A stretch of DNA of 64,000 nt, taken from the NCBI RefSeq assembly GCF_025490915.1, contig NZ_JANQBA010000010.1, forward strand, positions 1-64,000, given 5' to 3'. Numbering within the stretch: the stretch's first letter is position 1; each line of letters begins with the position of its first letter. Shown in pieces: positions 1 through 7,617 of the stretch. Made by a program: the position numbers and the translations under genes. This DNA is from Lacticaseibacillus parakribbianus. Its GTDB lineage: Bacteria > Bacillota > Bacilli > Lactobacillales > Lactobacillaceae. Below the pieces are notes generated by a model that saw nothing but the letters and a program-made list of their open reading frames with translations, was not told the origin of the DNA and did no database searches.

Positions 1-36
1 TAATTTGATCCGAACAATCTCAGGTTTCTCATCCAT
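1..36 (-). CDS. 5' end of a truncated gene, unknown product
   Basis: An ATG at 36 on the minus strand is preceded by a GAGG-type ribosome binding site 8 nt upstream and opens a frame reading MDEKPEIVRIKL before the window edge. Only 12 codons are visible, so no family can be named. The upstream region holds two copies of GGCAATCATA (67-76 and 90-99), which could be regulator sites for this gene. The call rests on the start codon and Shine-Dalgarno sequence alone. Confidence 0.55.
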   Translation of the reverse strand, partial: MDEKPEIVRIKL

Positions 37-66
37 AAAATTACCTCACCAATTTAGATTTGATGA

Positions 67-99
67 GGCAATCATACTGCCCGGCAAGGGGCAATCATA
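67..99. repeat. direct repeat of 10 bp upstream of the truncated gene
   Basis: GGCAATCATA occurs at 67-76 and again at 90-99, 23 bp apart (about two helical turns). It lies just upstream of the leftward gene starting at 36 and before RNA candidate A. The spacing would suit a dimeric regulator, but no regulator is identified and chance is possible. Confidence 0.3.
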
Positions 100-127
100 T
101 CCGGTCTGTTATTGGGTGCTTACGATT

Positions 128-528
128 ATTCTAGGACAGGGAGGCGGCCAAAGGCCTTGGTCGTTGCGCGTCCACTGCCCCAGGGGGAATGGCCGGAGCA
201 TAAGCATCTCCAGCACCCCCACCCATACCAAGCCGAACCTGGCTTTCAACACACGTGTTTTCGCGTTACGGCGCCCCTCGCTGGGCCCGAATACCAGGGT
301 GTACGCCACCACCCACGCGCAGTCACACTGTCTCTCCTACTCGCTTGCGAGGTAGCTGCGGAGGGGCTCGGCGCGTGGCTTGTTCCAAGCGGCCTTGAAC
401 GCAGCACCACTGCGAGGTCAACACCGCAAGATTGCAACCAATCAGCAAGCAAACCGAGGCCACCGCGGGATTATCCCCCCGTGGTGGCTTCGGCGCGGCC
501 GGCGCAGGCCTCCTGCGCCGGCTTTTTT
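128..528 (+). ncRNA. structured non-coding RNA candidate, copy A
   Basis: A tract of about 400 nt has no convincing reading frame and contains a series of hairpins ending in an intrinsic terminator at 498-528. It aligns with the reverse strand of 30605-31007 (copy B). Shared elements in the same order are: a hairpin with loop CATAAGCAT (195-211, stem GGAG/CTCC), GCCGAACC, an AACA/TGTT hairpin, a GGTG/CACC hairpin, a 26-nt segment identical in both copies (336-361, itself a hairpin around CTCGCTTGCGAG), a GCTTG hairpin and a long GCCACC stem (459-488). Several stems differ between copies by compensatory changes, which supports an RNA structure. It is convergent with the ABC exporter at 594, so it is not a leader of that gene. 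I see no clear promoter. It does not match tmRNA, RNase P, SRP RNA, 6S or T-box signatures that I know. Confidence 0.65.
498..528 (+). terminator. intrinsic terminator of RNA candidate A
   Basis: A perfect 11-bp GC stem (498-508 with 512-522) and 3-nt loop are followed by six T residues on the plus strand. It marks the 3' end of the RNA candidate. Confidence 0.85.
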
Positions 529-544
529 GGCGTCGGCCCAGCAC

Positions 545-578
545 AAAAAACGCCTTCGCAGTCACGTGCGAAGGCGTT
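545..578 (-). terminator. intrinsic terminator after the LmrD-like exporter gene
   Basis: A 12-bp perfect stem AACGCCTTCGCA with its complement is followed by a T-run on the minus strand, 16 nt after the stop of the exporter gene at 594. Confidence 0.85.
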
Positions 579-593
579 GGAGTCGGCAAGCCG

Positions 594-2393
594 TCAGTCG
601 ACGTCGCCGTTTTGCAGCCGGTACATGTCGTAGTAGCGGCCCTTTTTGGCCAGCAACTGATCGTGGTTGCCGGCCTCAATGATCCGCCCGGCGTCGAGCA
701 CCAAAATCATGTTGGCGTCCTTGATGGTCGACAGGCGGTGGGCGATGGCAATCGTGGTGCGGCCCCGGCGGATGCGGCGCAGGCCCTCTTGGATCACGGA
801 CTCGGTTTCGGTGTCGATGTTGGCCGTGGCCTCGTCGAGCACCAGAATCTTGGGGTCGGTGACCACGGTTCGCGCGAAGCTCAAAAGCTGCCGCTCCCCG
901 CTTGAAAACTGGCTGCCGCCTTCGATCACCCGGGCGTGGTAGGTGTTGGGCAGCTTGTCGATAAAGCGGTCGGCCTGCACGAACTTGGCGGCCGCGACCA
1001 CCTGATCATCGGTGATGTCCGTGTTGAACAGGCGAATGTTGGAGGCGATGTCGCCGTAGAACATGAAGGAGTCCTGCAGCACCAAGCCGAGCTTTTGGCG
1101 CAACTCGGTCATCGGGTAGTCGCGGATGTCGACGTCATCGATCAAGATCTCACCGGTGCCGAACTCGTAAAAGCGCATCATCACGTTGATGATCGAGGAC
1201 TTGCCGGAGCCGGTGTGGCCGACCAGCGCCACGGTTTCGCCGGGATTGGCGACGAAGCTGATGTCGTGAAGGATCTCATGCACCCCGTCGTAGGCGAAGC
1301 TGACGTGGCGAAACTCGATTTTGCCGGCCGCAATGGTCGCGCTGGCCCCTGGGTTTTGACTCGGGGCGTACTCGGTGTTGTCCATGATGCGAAAAATGCG
1401 GCTGCCTGCGACGACCCCATCCTGGAAGCTCGACAGCGAGTCCATCATGTTGGTCATCGGGTTGAAGAAGTTCGAGACGTAGGTCGTGAAGGCGTAGATG
1501 GTGCCGGCCAACACGAAATTGCGCATGGACATGACGCCGAACGCGCCGAGCACCGCAACCAGCGCCAGGCTGTAAAGCAGGTTGATGATGGGCGAAAGCA
1601 AAAGCGAGTTGGTGCGAATCATCGCCGTGCGGGTGTCGAGGTACTCGTTGTTCGTGGTTTCAAACTCGGACGCGATGCGCTTCTCCTGGCGGAACTGCTG
1701 GATGATGCCGATGCCTTCGATCGACTCGTTGAGCTTGGTGTTCAGCTCCGACAGCTTCTCGCGCATGTGGCGGTAAACCTTACTGGAGTAATGGCTGTAA
1801 TACCAGATGGCCAACAAGAGCACCGGCAGGAAGGCCAGCACCATCAGCGCAATCTTGGCGTCGAGCTTGTACATCATCGCAAAGCTCGACACGATGGAGA
1901 ACAGGCCGACGATCACGCTCAAGATCACGTTCCAAAAATCGGTCATGGTCATCGTGTCGTTGGTGACGCGGCTGACGATGGAGCCGGCCGGCGTCTGGTC
2001 AAAGTAGCGCATCCCCAGGGTGTGCAGCTTCTTGAACAGCTGGCGCCGCACGTCCTCAAGCCCCCGCTCGGCCCCCATCGAAAACAGGAAGGTCTGAAAG
2101 AACTGGAAGACCGCCTTGATCAAGGTACCCAGGGCGTAAAGGCCCCCGAAGGCGAAAATGATCGCGGTGGTCGCACTCATCTGGCTCAGATAGTGGTTCA
2201 TGTAGTACTGCAACACCGCCGGCAGCGCAACGTTGGCCCCGGCCAGCAGCGCGGCGGCCAGCAACGCGCCCAAGAACTGCTTCTTGTACGGCCGCGTGTA
2301 GCCCAAAAGCCGCTTCATGATGTGAAGCTGCTCCTTGAACGGGATGCTCTTCGCCCAGGCGCTTTCGTATTTAGCCAAGTTGTTCACCTTCAA
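594..2393 (-). CDS. ABC exporter half-transporter, LmrD/BmrD-like (catalytic subunit)
   Basis: This 599-residue protein has an N-terminal six-helix exporter domain (about residues 30-320) fused to an ABC ATPase. Walker A GHTGSGKS is at 392-399, the signature region SSGER near 498 is degenerate, Walker B ILVLDE ends in the catalytic Glu at 521, and the H-loop His is in AIAHRLST. Its start overlaps the end of the next gene upstream (2371-4125) by 23 nt, typical of translationally coupled subunits. In LmrCD/BmrCD-type heterodimers one subunit keeps the catalytic Glu and the partner has Asp, which is the pattern here. Likely role is export of amphipathic drugs or peptides across the cytoplasmic membrane. 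The substrate is not deducible. Confidence 0.9.
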   Translation of the reverse strand: MKVNNLAKYESAWAKSIPFKEQLHIMKRLLGYTRPYKKQFLGALLAAALLAGANVALPAVLQYYMNHYLSQMSATTAIIFAFGGLYALGTLIKAVFQFFQTFLFSMGAERGLEDVRRQLFKKLHTLGMRYFDQTPAGSIVSRVTNDTMTMTDFWNVILSVIVGLFSIVSSFAMMYKLDAKIALMVLAFLPVLLLAIWYYSHYSSKVYRHMREKLSELNTKLNESIEGIGIIQQFRQEKRIASEFETTNNEYLDTRTAMIRTNSLLLSPIINLLYSLALVAVLGAFGVMSMRNFVLAGTIYAFTTYVSNFFNPMTNMMDSLSSFQDGVVAGSRIFRIMDNTEYAPSQNPGASATIAAGKIEFRHVSFAYDGVHEILHDISFVANPGETVALVGHTGSGKSSIINVMMRFYEFGTGEILIDDVDIRDYPMTELRQKLGLVLQDSFMFYGDIASNIRLFNTDITDDQVVAAAKFVQADRFIDKLPNTYHARVIEGGSQFSSGERQLLSFARTVVTDPKILVLDEATANIDTETESVIQEGLRRIRRGRTTIAIAHRLSTIKDANMILVLDAGRIIEAGNHDQLLAKKGRYYDMYRLQNGDVD

Positions 2394-4125
2394 TCTTTTG
2401 TTCGAGTTCCTGCTTGGCCCACATCTCGGCGTACCAGCCGTGGTTGGCGAGCAGGTCGTTGTGGGTGCCGCGCTCGATCACGTGGCCATCCTCCAGCACG
2501 ATGATCTCATCGGCGTGCATGACCGACGACAGCCGCTGGGCGGCGATGATGGTGGTTTTGTGGTCGCGCACGTCCTTCAGGTTGGCCAAAATCTCGTTTT
2601 CCGTCTTGGCGTCGACCGCAGACAGCGAATCGTCGAGGATCAACAGCTCGGGGGTCGTGATCACCGCCCGGGCGATCGAAAGCCGCTGCTTTTGGCCGCC
2701 CGAAAGCGACACGCCGCGTTCCCCGACCAAAGTGCCGTAGCCTTCCGCGAAGTCCAAGATGTCGTTGTGAACGGCGCTTTCCCGCGCCGCCTCTTCGACT
2801 TCGCCCTGCGCCTTGGCAAAGCTTGAGAAGCGGATGTTGTCGGCAACGGTGGTGGAAAACAGGAAGTTGTCCTGTGGCACGTAACCGATCGAATCCAGCA
2901 GCGCGTCCAGCGTGTAGTGCCGGATGTCGTGGCCGCCGAACTCGATCACGCCGTCGTAGTCGTCAAACTCGCGCAACAGCAGCTTGAAAATCGTGCTCTT
3001 GCCGGCGCCGACGCGGCCGACGATGCCCAGCGTCTGCCCCTCAGGCAGCGAGAAGTGAACGTTGACCAGCGTCGCGTGGTCGTCGCCCGGGTAGCTGAAC
3101 TTGTTGACCTTGAAGCGAATGTCGCCATGCGCCGGCGTGGCAATCGCGTCGGGCGCCTCGATGATCGCGCTTTGCTCTTGAAGCAGCGCGTTGACGCGGT
3201 CGTAAGACGCGTTGCCCCGCTCCAAGATGTTGAACAGCCGGCCGATGGCAAACATCGGCCACACCAAGGAGGCGACGTAGGACACGAAGGAGACCAGCTG
3301 GCCGATGGTGATCTGGCTGGCCAGCACCAGGTGGCCGCCGTAGACGATGGTGATGACGTAGGTGATGCCCATGATCACGCTGGTCGTCGGGTCGAACAAG
3401 GCGTCCAGGAAGTTGACCTTCTTGTTGATCTGAATGGTTTTGTCGACAATCTTGTTGAAGTCGGCGGTGTCCTCCCGCTCCTGGCCGAAGGTCTTAATCA
3501 CCTTGATGCCGGACACGGATTCTTGCGTCTTGTCGTTCAGGCGGGAAAAGGCCGCCTGTGACCGGGCGAAGGCCTCGTGCAGGCGCATCCCGAGCTTGCG
3601 GGCCATCACCGCCAAAAGCGGCATCGGTAGGATTGCCAGAACGGTCAGCCGCCAGTCGACGAACAGCACCATCGCGATGATCGTGGTGCCGCCGGTGATG
3701 ATGGAGTCAAACAGCGTGAGGATGCCGGCGCCGGCGACGTTTTGGATCGCGTTCAGATCGTTGGTGGCGTGGGCCATCAAGTCGCCGGTGCGGTGGCGCT
3801 GATAGAAGGTGGCATCCATCTTCATGAAGTGCCAAAACAGGCGCGTCCGCAGCGTTTTTTCCAGCTTGGCCGCACCACCCCAGATGGCGTTGCGCCACCC
3901 GAAGCGAAACAGGTACTGCCCGACCCCGGCGGCCAACAGCAGCGCGAGCCACAGCAAGAGCCGATCCGAGGTCAGGCTTTTGCTGTCCATCGCATCGACC
4001 AAGGTCCCGATCACCTTGGGTGGGATCAGATTCACCAGGGCCACCAGCACCAGGAACAGGATGCCAAGCCCGTAACGCTTTTGCTCCTGGCGGAAGTACC
4101 AGCCCAATTTTTTGAAAATACCCAT
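2371..4125 (-). CDS. ABC exporter half-transporter, LmrC/BmrC-like (degenerate-site subunit)
   Basis: This 584-residue half-transporter has transmembrane helices in about residues 18-300, Walker A GRVGAGKS at 370-377, a canonical LSGGQ signature at 474-478, but Walker B LLILDD with Asp in place of Glu and a Gln in place of the H-loop His (IIAAQRLSS). This asymmetry is the hallmark of the non-catalytic half of heterodimeric type IV exporters and pairs with the 594-2393 product. The start has a GGAGG site 11 nt upstream. It is the first gene of a two-gene operon with its own promoter at 4161-4190, which carries an inverted repeat. Confidence 0.9.
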   Translation of the reverse strand: MGIFKKLGWYFRQEQKRYGLGILFLVLVALVNLIPPKVIGTLVDAMDSKSLTSDRLLLWLALLLAAGVGQYLFRFGWRNAIWGGAAKLEKTLRTRLFWHFMKMDATFYQRHRTGDLMAHATNDLNAIQNVAGAGILTLFDSIITGGTTIIAMVLFVDWRLTVLAILPMPLLAVMARKLGMRLHEAFARSQAAFSRLNDKTQESVSGIKVIKTFGQEREDTADFNKIVDKTIQINKKVNFLDALFDPTTSVIMGITYVITIVYGGHLVLASQITIGQLVSFVSYVASLVWPMFAIGRLFNILERGNASYDRVNALLQEQSAIIEAPDAIATPAHGDIRFKVNKFSYPGDDHATLVNVHFSLPEGQTLGIVGRVGAGKSTIFKLLLREFDDYDGVIEFGGHDIRHYTLDALLDSIGYVPQDNFLFSTTVADNIRFSSFAKAQGEVEEAARESAVHNDILDFAEGYGTLVGERGVSLSGGQKQRLSIARAVITTPELLILDDSLSAVDAKTENEILANLKDVRDHKTTIIAAQRLSSVMHADEIIVLEDGHVIERGTHNDLLANHGWYAEMWAKQELEQKIEGEQLG

Positions 4126-4160
4126 GACTTAGGCGCCTCCAATAATGAGATTGTTCGAAA

Positions 4161-4190
4161 AGTATATAATGATTCGGTGAATCGTTGCAA
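4161..4190 (-). promoter_or_regulatory. promoter of the lmrCD-like operon with an inverted-repeat operator
   Basis: On the minus strand TTGCAA (4185-4190) and TATACT (4161-4166) are separated by 18 bp; an alternative -10 TATATA gives 16 bp. The inverted repeat GATTCGGTGAATC (4171-4183, 5-bp arms) sits exactly in the spacer, a position where a bound repressor would block RNA polymerase. No regulator gene is adjacent. Confidence 0.6.
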
Positions 4191-4222
4191 ATAAAGGCGT
4201 GAGAATACCCCGCTTACGGGCA

Positions 4223-4262
4223 AAACAAAACGGTTCGACCCCAAAACAGGGGGCCGAACCGC
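4223..4262 (-). terminator. terminator after the YneF-like gene
   Basis: A stem pairing CGGTTCG plus CCCC with GGGG plus CGAACCG is followed on the minus strand by a T-rich stretch. It lies 14 nt beyond the stop of the small membrane protein gene and upstream of the exporter promoter. Confidence 0.7.
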
Positions 4263-4275
4263 TTCCCAGACAGTC

Positions 4276-4494
4276 TTACTTCGAACGCTTTTGCGCCTGC
4301 TTCATCTGTTGCATCATCTGGTTCAGCTTCTTTTCGGAAGGCTTTTGACCCATCGATAGCATCATACTGCGCATCATGTCCTCGTTAACTGGGGGGTTAT
4401 CGCGGAAATATTTTTTCATATAAGCTCGGGCGCCGAAGAAGCCTGCAACGGCCCCTGCCAGTAACCCGAGGATCAGTCCTAACACGAATAGCAT
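4276..4494 (-). CDS. YneF family (UPF0154) small membrane protein
   Basis: The 72-residue product starts MLFVLGLILGLLAGAVAGFF, a single N-terminal membrane helix with small-residue packing, followed by ARAYMKKYFRDNPPVNEDMM and MGQKPSEKKLNQMM, which match the UPF0154/YneF family in order and length. The start at 4494 was chosen over an upstream in-frame ATG because GGAGG lies 7 nt before it and the family begins here. The function is unknown; in Bacillus the family lies near tkt and ynzC. It has its own promoter at 4533-4561. Confidence 0.85.
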   Translation of the reverse strand: MLFVLGLILGLLAGAVAGFFGARAYMKKYFRDNPPVNEDMMRSMMLSMGQKPSEKKLNQMMQQMKQAQKRSK

Positions 4495-4532
4495 CGTCGA
4501 TCCTCCCCTCTGCAAAATTTCTCAACATTAAC

Positions 4533-4561
4533 ATTGTACAAAAGCTCGCGGCGCTTTGAAA
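4533..4561 (-). promoter_or_regulatory. promoter of the YneF-like gene
   Basis: TTTCAA (4556-4561) and TACAAT (4533-4538) on the minus strand are separated by 17 bp, about 35 nt before the start codon. Confidence 0.55.
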
Positions 4562-4563
4562 GC

Positions 4564-4809
4564 CTAATCTTTCCGCAGGCCGCGTTTGCGCTGAATCGCC
4601 TGCAGTTTCTCCGGCGTGATCTCCTTGCCGGCCTTGTTGTAAAACGCGGTGGTTTCGAGCTGCTGGCGAAAACCGGCGCGAAAATCGGCCAGGTAGGCCT
4701 CGCGCAACGCCTTGCGTTCCGCGACCTCGGCCGCGGTCAGCCCGAATTCCTTGTCCTTTTTGGCCAGCTCGTTGATGCGATCCAGCCGTTCTTGTGGTTG
4801 CTGTGCCAT
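4564..4809 (-). CDS. DUF896 / YnzC family protein
   Basis: The 81-residue soluble protein contains RINELAKKDKEFGLTAAE, AERKALREAYLADFRAGF and a C-terminal KEITPEKLQAIQRKRG, the pattern of the UPF0291/DUF896 family (B. subtilis YnzC). It is predicted to be a mostly helical hairpin. The ATG at 4809 has GGAGG 7 nt upstream. It follows the small ORF at 4826-4999 by 16 nt and is probably co-transcribed. The biochemical function is not known. Confidence 0.85.
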   Translation of the reverse strand: MAQQPQERLDRINELAKKDKEFGLTAAEVAERKALREAYLADFRAGFRQQLETTAFYNKAGKEITPEKLQAIQRKRGLRKD

Positions 4810-4825
4810 GATAGTGCCTCCTTGC

Positions 4826-4999
4826 TCAGTTGAGGTGAATCTCCGCGACCCGGTAGCCTGCCGGCCGCTGGCCCGGAAACGGTGCCGCGGCCAGCATCGC
4901 CTGGTACTCAAGCGCCCGGGAGCGCGAACGAAAACCCTTGATCAGCTTGGCCGGGGCCGCGGGCTGATCGTAGTACACCACGTAGATGATCTGATCCAA
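4826..4999 (-). CDS. small hypothetical protein with TTG start (57 residues)
   Basis: A short frame starts at TTG (4997-4999), 7 nt after a strong AGGAGGG site on the minus strand, and reads (M)DQIIYVVYYDQPAAPAKL, then a basic FRSRSRALEYQAMLAAA stretch, ending REVAEIHLN-like (GYRVAEIHLN) at a TGA 16 nt before the DUF896 gene. The spacing and ribosome binding site argue that it is translated. The N-terminal pattern suggests a small alpha/beta fold. I do not recognise a family, and its function is unknown. Confidence 0.65.
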   Translation of the reverse strand: MDQIIYVVYYDQPAAPAKLIKGFRSRSRALEYQAMLAAAPFPGQRPAGYRVAEIHLN

Positions 5000-5025
5000 G
5001 GTCAGCCCTCCTTCCCGGTGACATC

Positions 5026-5047
5026 AAAAAAGGCCGCAAACGCGGCC
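5026..5047 (-). terminator. intrinsic terminator after rplS
   Basis: GGCCGC and GCGGCC arms with a 4-nt loop are followed by six T residues on the minus strand, directly after the rplS stop codon. The small ORF at 4826-4999 would depend on read-through or an unseen promoter. Confidence 0.8.
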
Positions 5048-5055
5048 CCTTTGTC

Positions 5056-5403
5056 TTAACGACGCTTCTCTTTGATACGAGCAGCCTTCCCGCGCAGCGC
5101 ACGCAGGTAGTAGAGCTTCGCACGCCGAACCTGGCCGTGACGCACAACTTCGATCTTTTCAACGCGTGGGGTGTTCAGCGGGAACGTCCGCTCAACGCCG
5201 ACACCGCTGGAAATCTTGCGGACGGTGTAGGTGGCCGAGATGCCGGAACCGCGACGCTTGATCACAACGCCTTCGAAAATCTGGATACGTTCGCGTTCGC
5301 CTTCGACGATCTTGGCGTGAACACGCACGGTGTCACCAGGGCGGAAGTCCGGGATGTCGTCACGCAGTTGCGACTTCGTGATTTCTTGAATCAATGGGTT
5401 CAT
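5056..5403 (-). CDS. rplS: 50S ribosomal protein L19
   Basis: The 115-residue protein matches bacterial L19 end to end: [60 protein letters not shown] and a basic C-terminus. It lies at the 30S-50S interface. In many Firmicutes rplS follows trmD directly. Here a two-gene ABC exporter operon (5520-9354) sits between them, and rplS has its own promoter and leader. The ATG follows AGGAG by 7 nt. Confidence 0.97.
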   Translation of the reverse strand: MNPLIQEITKSQLRDDIPDFRPGDTVRVHAKIVEGERERIQIFEGVVIKRRGSGISATYTVRKISSGVGVERTFPLNTPRVEKIEVVRHGQVRRAKLYYLRALRGKAARIKEKRR

Positions 5404-5478
5404 TGAAATTTCTCCTTATACCGACATTCATAATCGTCCCGATCAGCGGAACATCGTTGCTGTTGTGGGGTTACCACA
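5404..5478 (-). promoter_or_regulatory. rplS 5' leader, candidate L19 autoregulatory RNA
   Basis: About 75 nt of untranslated RNA would separate the promoter at 5486-5514 from rplS. L19 leader RNAs that bind the protein are known in Firmicutes at this position. I see inverted segments (GTGGTAACCCCAC) but cannot confirm the consensus by eye. Confidence 0.4.
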
Positions 5479-5485
5479 AGTTAGT

Positions 5486-5514
5486 AGTGTAACACACGCG
5501 GCGGTTGAAGTAAA
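5486..5514 (-). promoter_or_regulatory. promoter of rplS
   Basis: TTTACT (5509-5514) and TACACT (5486-5491) on the minus strand are separated by 17 bp. It lies just inside the gap between the exporter gene stop (5520) and rplS, and would uncouple rplS from trmD. Confidence 0.7.
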
Positions 5515-5519
5515 GCCGG

Positions 5520-7616
5520 TTACTCGAAGACGAACTGGTTGTGGTACAGCTCGGCGTAAAAGCCTTGCGCCGCGACCAGTTCCTCGTGCGTCCCCTCTTC
5601 GATCACTTGGCCGTCCTTGAGCACGACAATCTTGTCGGCGTTCAGGATGGTCTTGAGCCGGTGGGCGATGACGAAGCTGGTGCGCCCGGCGATCGCCGCC
5701 TCCATCGCCCACTGAATCTGCTGCTCGGTCACCGTGTCGACGTTGCTGGTCGCCTCGTCCAGAATCAAGATGGCCGGATCGGTCAGGATCGTTCGCGCGA
5801 TGGAAATCTGCTGCTTTTGGCCGACCGAAAACACCGCGTTGCTTTCGTCGACGTGGGTCTCGTACTGCTCGGGCAGGCTCATGATGAAGTCGTGAATGTG
5901 CGTGGTCTTGGCCGCGGTGACCACCTCTTCCATCGTCGCCTCGGGCTTGCCGAAGCGGATGTTGTCGGCGATGGTGCCGGAAAACAGCACGGACTCCTGC
6001 AACACGATGCCGACGCGCGACCGCAGCGAATCCAGATCGAAGTCGCGAATGTCGGTGCCGTCGTAGCGAATCGCGCCGGCGTCGACGTCGTAGAAGCGAT
6101 TCATCAGGTTCATCACCGTGGTTTTGCCAGATCCCGTCGGGCCGACCAGGGCCACCATCTGGCCGGGTGCGACCGCGATGCTGACGTCCTTCAAAATCGG
6201 CTTGCCCGGCAGGTAGCCGAAGTCGACGTGGTCGATGTGAATGCCGTCGCCAATGCGCTCGAAGTGCTTGCCGGCGACCGGTCGCACCTCGTCGGGCTCG
6301 TCGAACATCACGTTCAGCCGCGTCGCCCCGGTGACCGCCAGCTGCAGCTGACCAAAGGAGCTGGAGATTTGCATGATCGGGTTGTAGTACTGCTGGGCGT
6401 ATTGGATGAAGGTCACGACCAGGCCCAAGGCGGCCGCGGTGCTCAGGCTGGCATCGTTAAGCGCGATGCGGGTGCCGAGGAAAATCACCAAGGCGGTGGT
6501 CAGCAGCGAAAAGCCGTTCATCAGCGGGAAAATCATCCCGGACCAGGCCTGAGCGGCGAAAGTCGAGCGCTGCACCGCCGCGTTTTTGGTGACGAAGCCT
6601 GCGATGGTCTGCGCCTGTTGGCCCTGCACGATGATCGCCTTTTGGCCCGAGATTTTCTCGTCCATGTATGCGTTCAGGTCACCGACCTGCGTCTGCTGGC
6701 GGTCGGTGTAGCGCTTGGCCTGCGCGACGATGATCACGGCGCAAAGCACGGCCACCGGGGTCGTGGAGACGGTGACCCAGGCCAGGCTGACGTTTTGGCG
6801 GAAAATCATGATGATCAGGCCGACGAACAGCGCGACGTTGGTGGTCACGTTGACCGCCGCCTGGTTCAGCGTGTTTTGGATGTTGTCCAGATCCGAGGTG
6901 AACCGCGCGAGGATGTCACCGTCCTCGTGGCGATCGAAGTACGCGATGGTCATACGCTCGAGCTTGCCGAACAACCCCTTGCGCATCCGGTTGGTCGCAT
7001 GGGCGACGATGCGGGTGAACAGCAGCGTGTACAGCAGCTGCGCAACGCCGGTCATCACGTAAAAGGCCAAGAGCTTCCACATGGTGCCCAGGAAATCGGC
7101 CTTGCTGGCGGCGCTTGACAGCGCGACGTGGTGCAGGCTTTGAATCGTGGTGCCCTTGGGCAGGTTGGCCAACACCGAGGCCGGCACGTTCGCGTCGGTC
7201 AGGTGCTGCCAAGCGTCTGGCATCGCGGCCAGCTGCTGAAGGCCCTTGATCGTGGTGCCCTTGGGCAGGCTGGCCAGCACCGAGGCCGGCACGTTCGCGT
7301 CGGTCAGGCCGCTGGCCGCAACGGTGTGGCCGCTGGCCTGGGCAAGCTTTGCCGCGATGCCCTGCAAGGCGTCTTGCGCCTGGGTCCCACCGGCCGCAAT
7401 TTTTTGCAGCGCCTTGGTCGCCTCTGGGGCGTGCTGGTGGGTGAAGAAGTCGCCGACGTAGGTCGACAGGTCGGTGATCGCGTCGCCCATCACCACCGGT
7501 GCCTTGACCTGCAGGTAGGTGGCCGCGATGATCAAAACCGCGATCAGCAGAAACTGCGGCTTGTACTTTTTGAGGTACAGGTAGAAGAATTTGATGGCCC
7601 GTTTGGTATCGCTCAT
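5520..7616 (-). CDS. ABC exporter half-transporter, EfrB/YfiC-like, with an enlarged external loop
   Basis: This 698-residue protein is about 100 residues longer than usual. After the first membrane helix (about 20-42) there is a long insertion (about 50-170) before helix 2, predicted to face outward. It includes two near-identical 20-residue copies beginning [12 protein letters not shown] (residues 104-123 and 139-158). The ATPase has Walker A GPTGSGKT at 492-499, a degenerate signature FSVGQ at 596-600, and intact Walker B with Glu 621. It pairs with the 7618-9354 product, whose stop lies 1 nt before this start. Predicted role is multidrug or peptide export as an EfrAB-type heterodimer. Confidence 0.9.
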   Translation of the reverse strand: MSDTKRAIKFFYLYLKKYKPQFLLIAVLIIAATYLQVKAPVVMGDAITDLSTYVGDFFTHQHAPEATKALQKIAAGGTQAQDALQGIAAKLAQASGHTVAASGLTDANVPASVLASLPKGTTIKGLQQLAAMPDAWQHLTDANVPASVLANLPKGTTIQSLHHVALSSAASKADFLGTMWKLLAFYVMTGVAQLLYTLLFTRIVAHATNRMRKGLFGKLERMTIAYFDRHEDGDILARFTSDLDNIQNTLNQAAVNVTTNVALFVGLIIMIFRQNVSLAWVTVSTTPVAVLCAVIIVAQAKRYTDRQQTQVGDLNAYMDEKISGQKAIIVQGQQAQTIAGFVTKNAAVQRSTFAAQAWSGMIFPLMNGFSLLTTALVIFLGTRIALNDASLSTAAALGLVVTFIQYAQQYYNPIMQISSSFGQLQLAVTGATRLNVMFDEPDEVRPVAGKHFERIGDGIHIDHVDFGYLPGKPILKDVSIAVAPGQMVALVGPTGSGKTTVMNLMNRFYDVDAGAIRYDGTDIRDFDLDSLRSRVGIVLQESVLFSGTIADNIRFGKPEATMEEVVTAAKTTHIHDFIMSLPEQYETHVDESNAVFSVGQKQQISIARTILTDPAILILDEATSNVDTVTEQQIQWAMEAAIAGRTSFVIAHRLKTILNADKIVVLKDGQVIEEGTHEELVAAQGFYAELYHNQFVFE
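7146..7307 (-). repeat. 105-bp-period tandem duplication inside the EfrB-like gene
   Basis: The stretch starting CGTGGTGCCCTTGGGCAG at 7146 recurs at 7251 and is nearly identical for about 57 bp. It encodes the duplicated segment ASVLAxLPKGTTI in the external loop. The frame is kept, so this looks like an in-frame duplication, not a break. Confidence 0.85.
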
Positions 7617-7617
7617 C

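Noticed and set aside
185-245. Resemblance of RNA candidates A and B to 5S rRNA (CCATGCCGAAC-like stretch)
   Set aside because: Only about 11 nt fit. The rest of the 5S sequence and structure is missing and the RNA is more than three times as long.
440-490. T-box riboswitch, because of the CCACCGCGG stretch near the terminator
   Set aside because: The T-box antiterminator sequence and specifier domain are absent, and copy A has no downstream gene on its strand.
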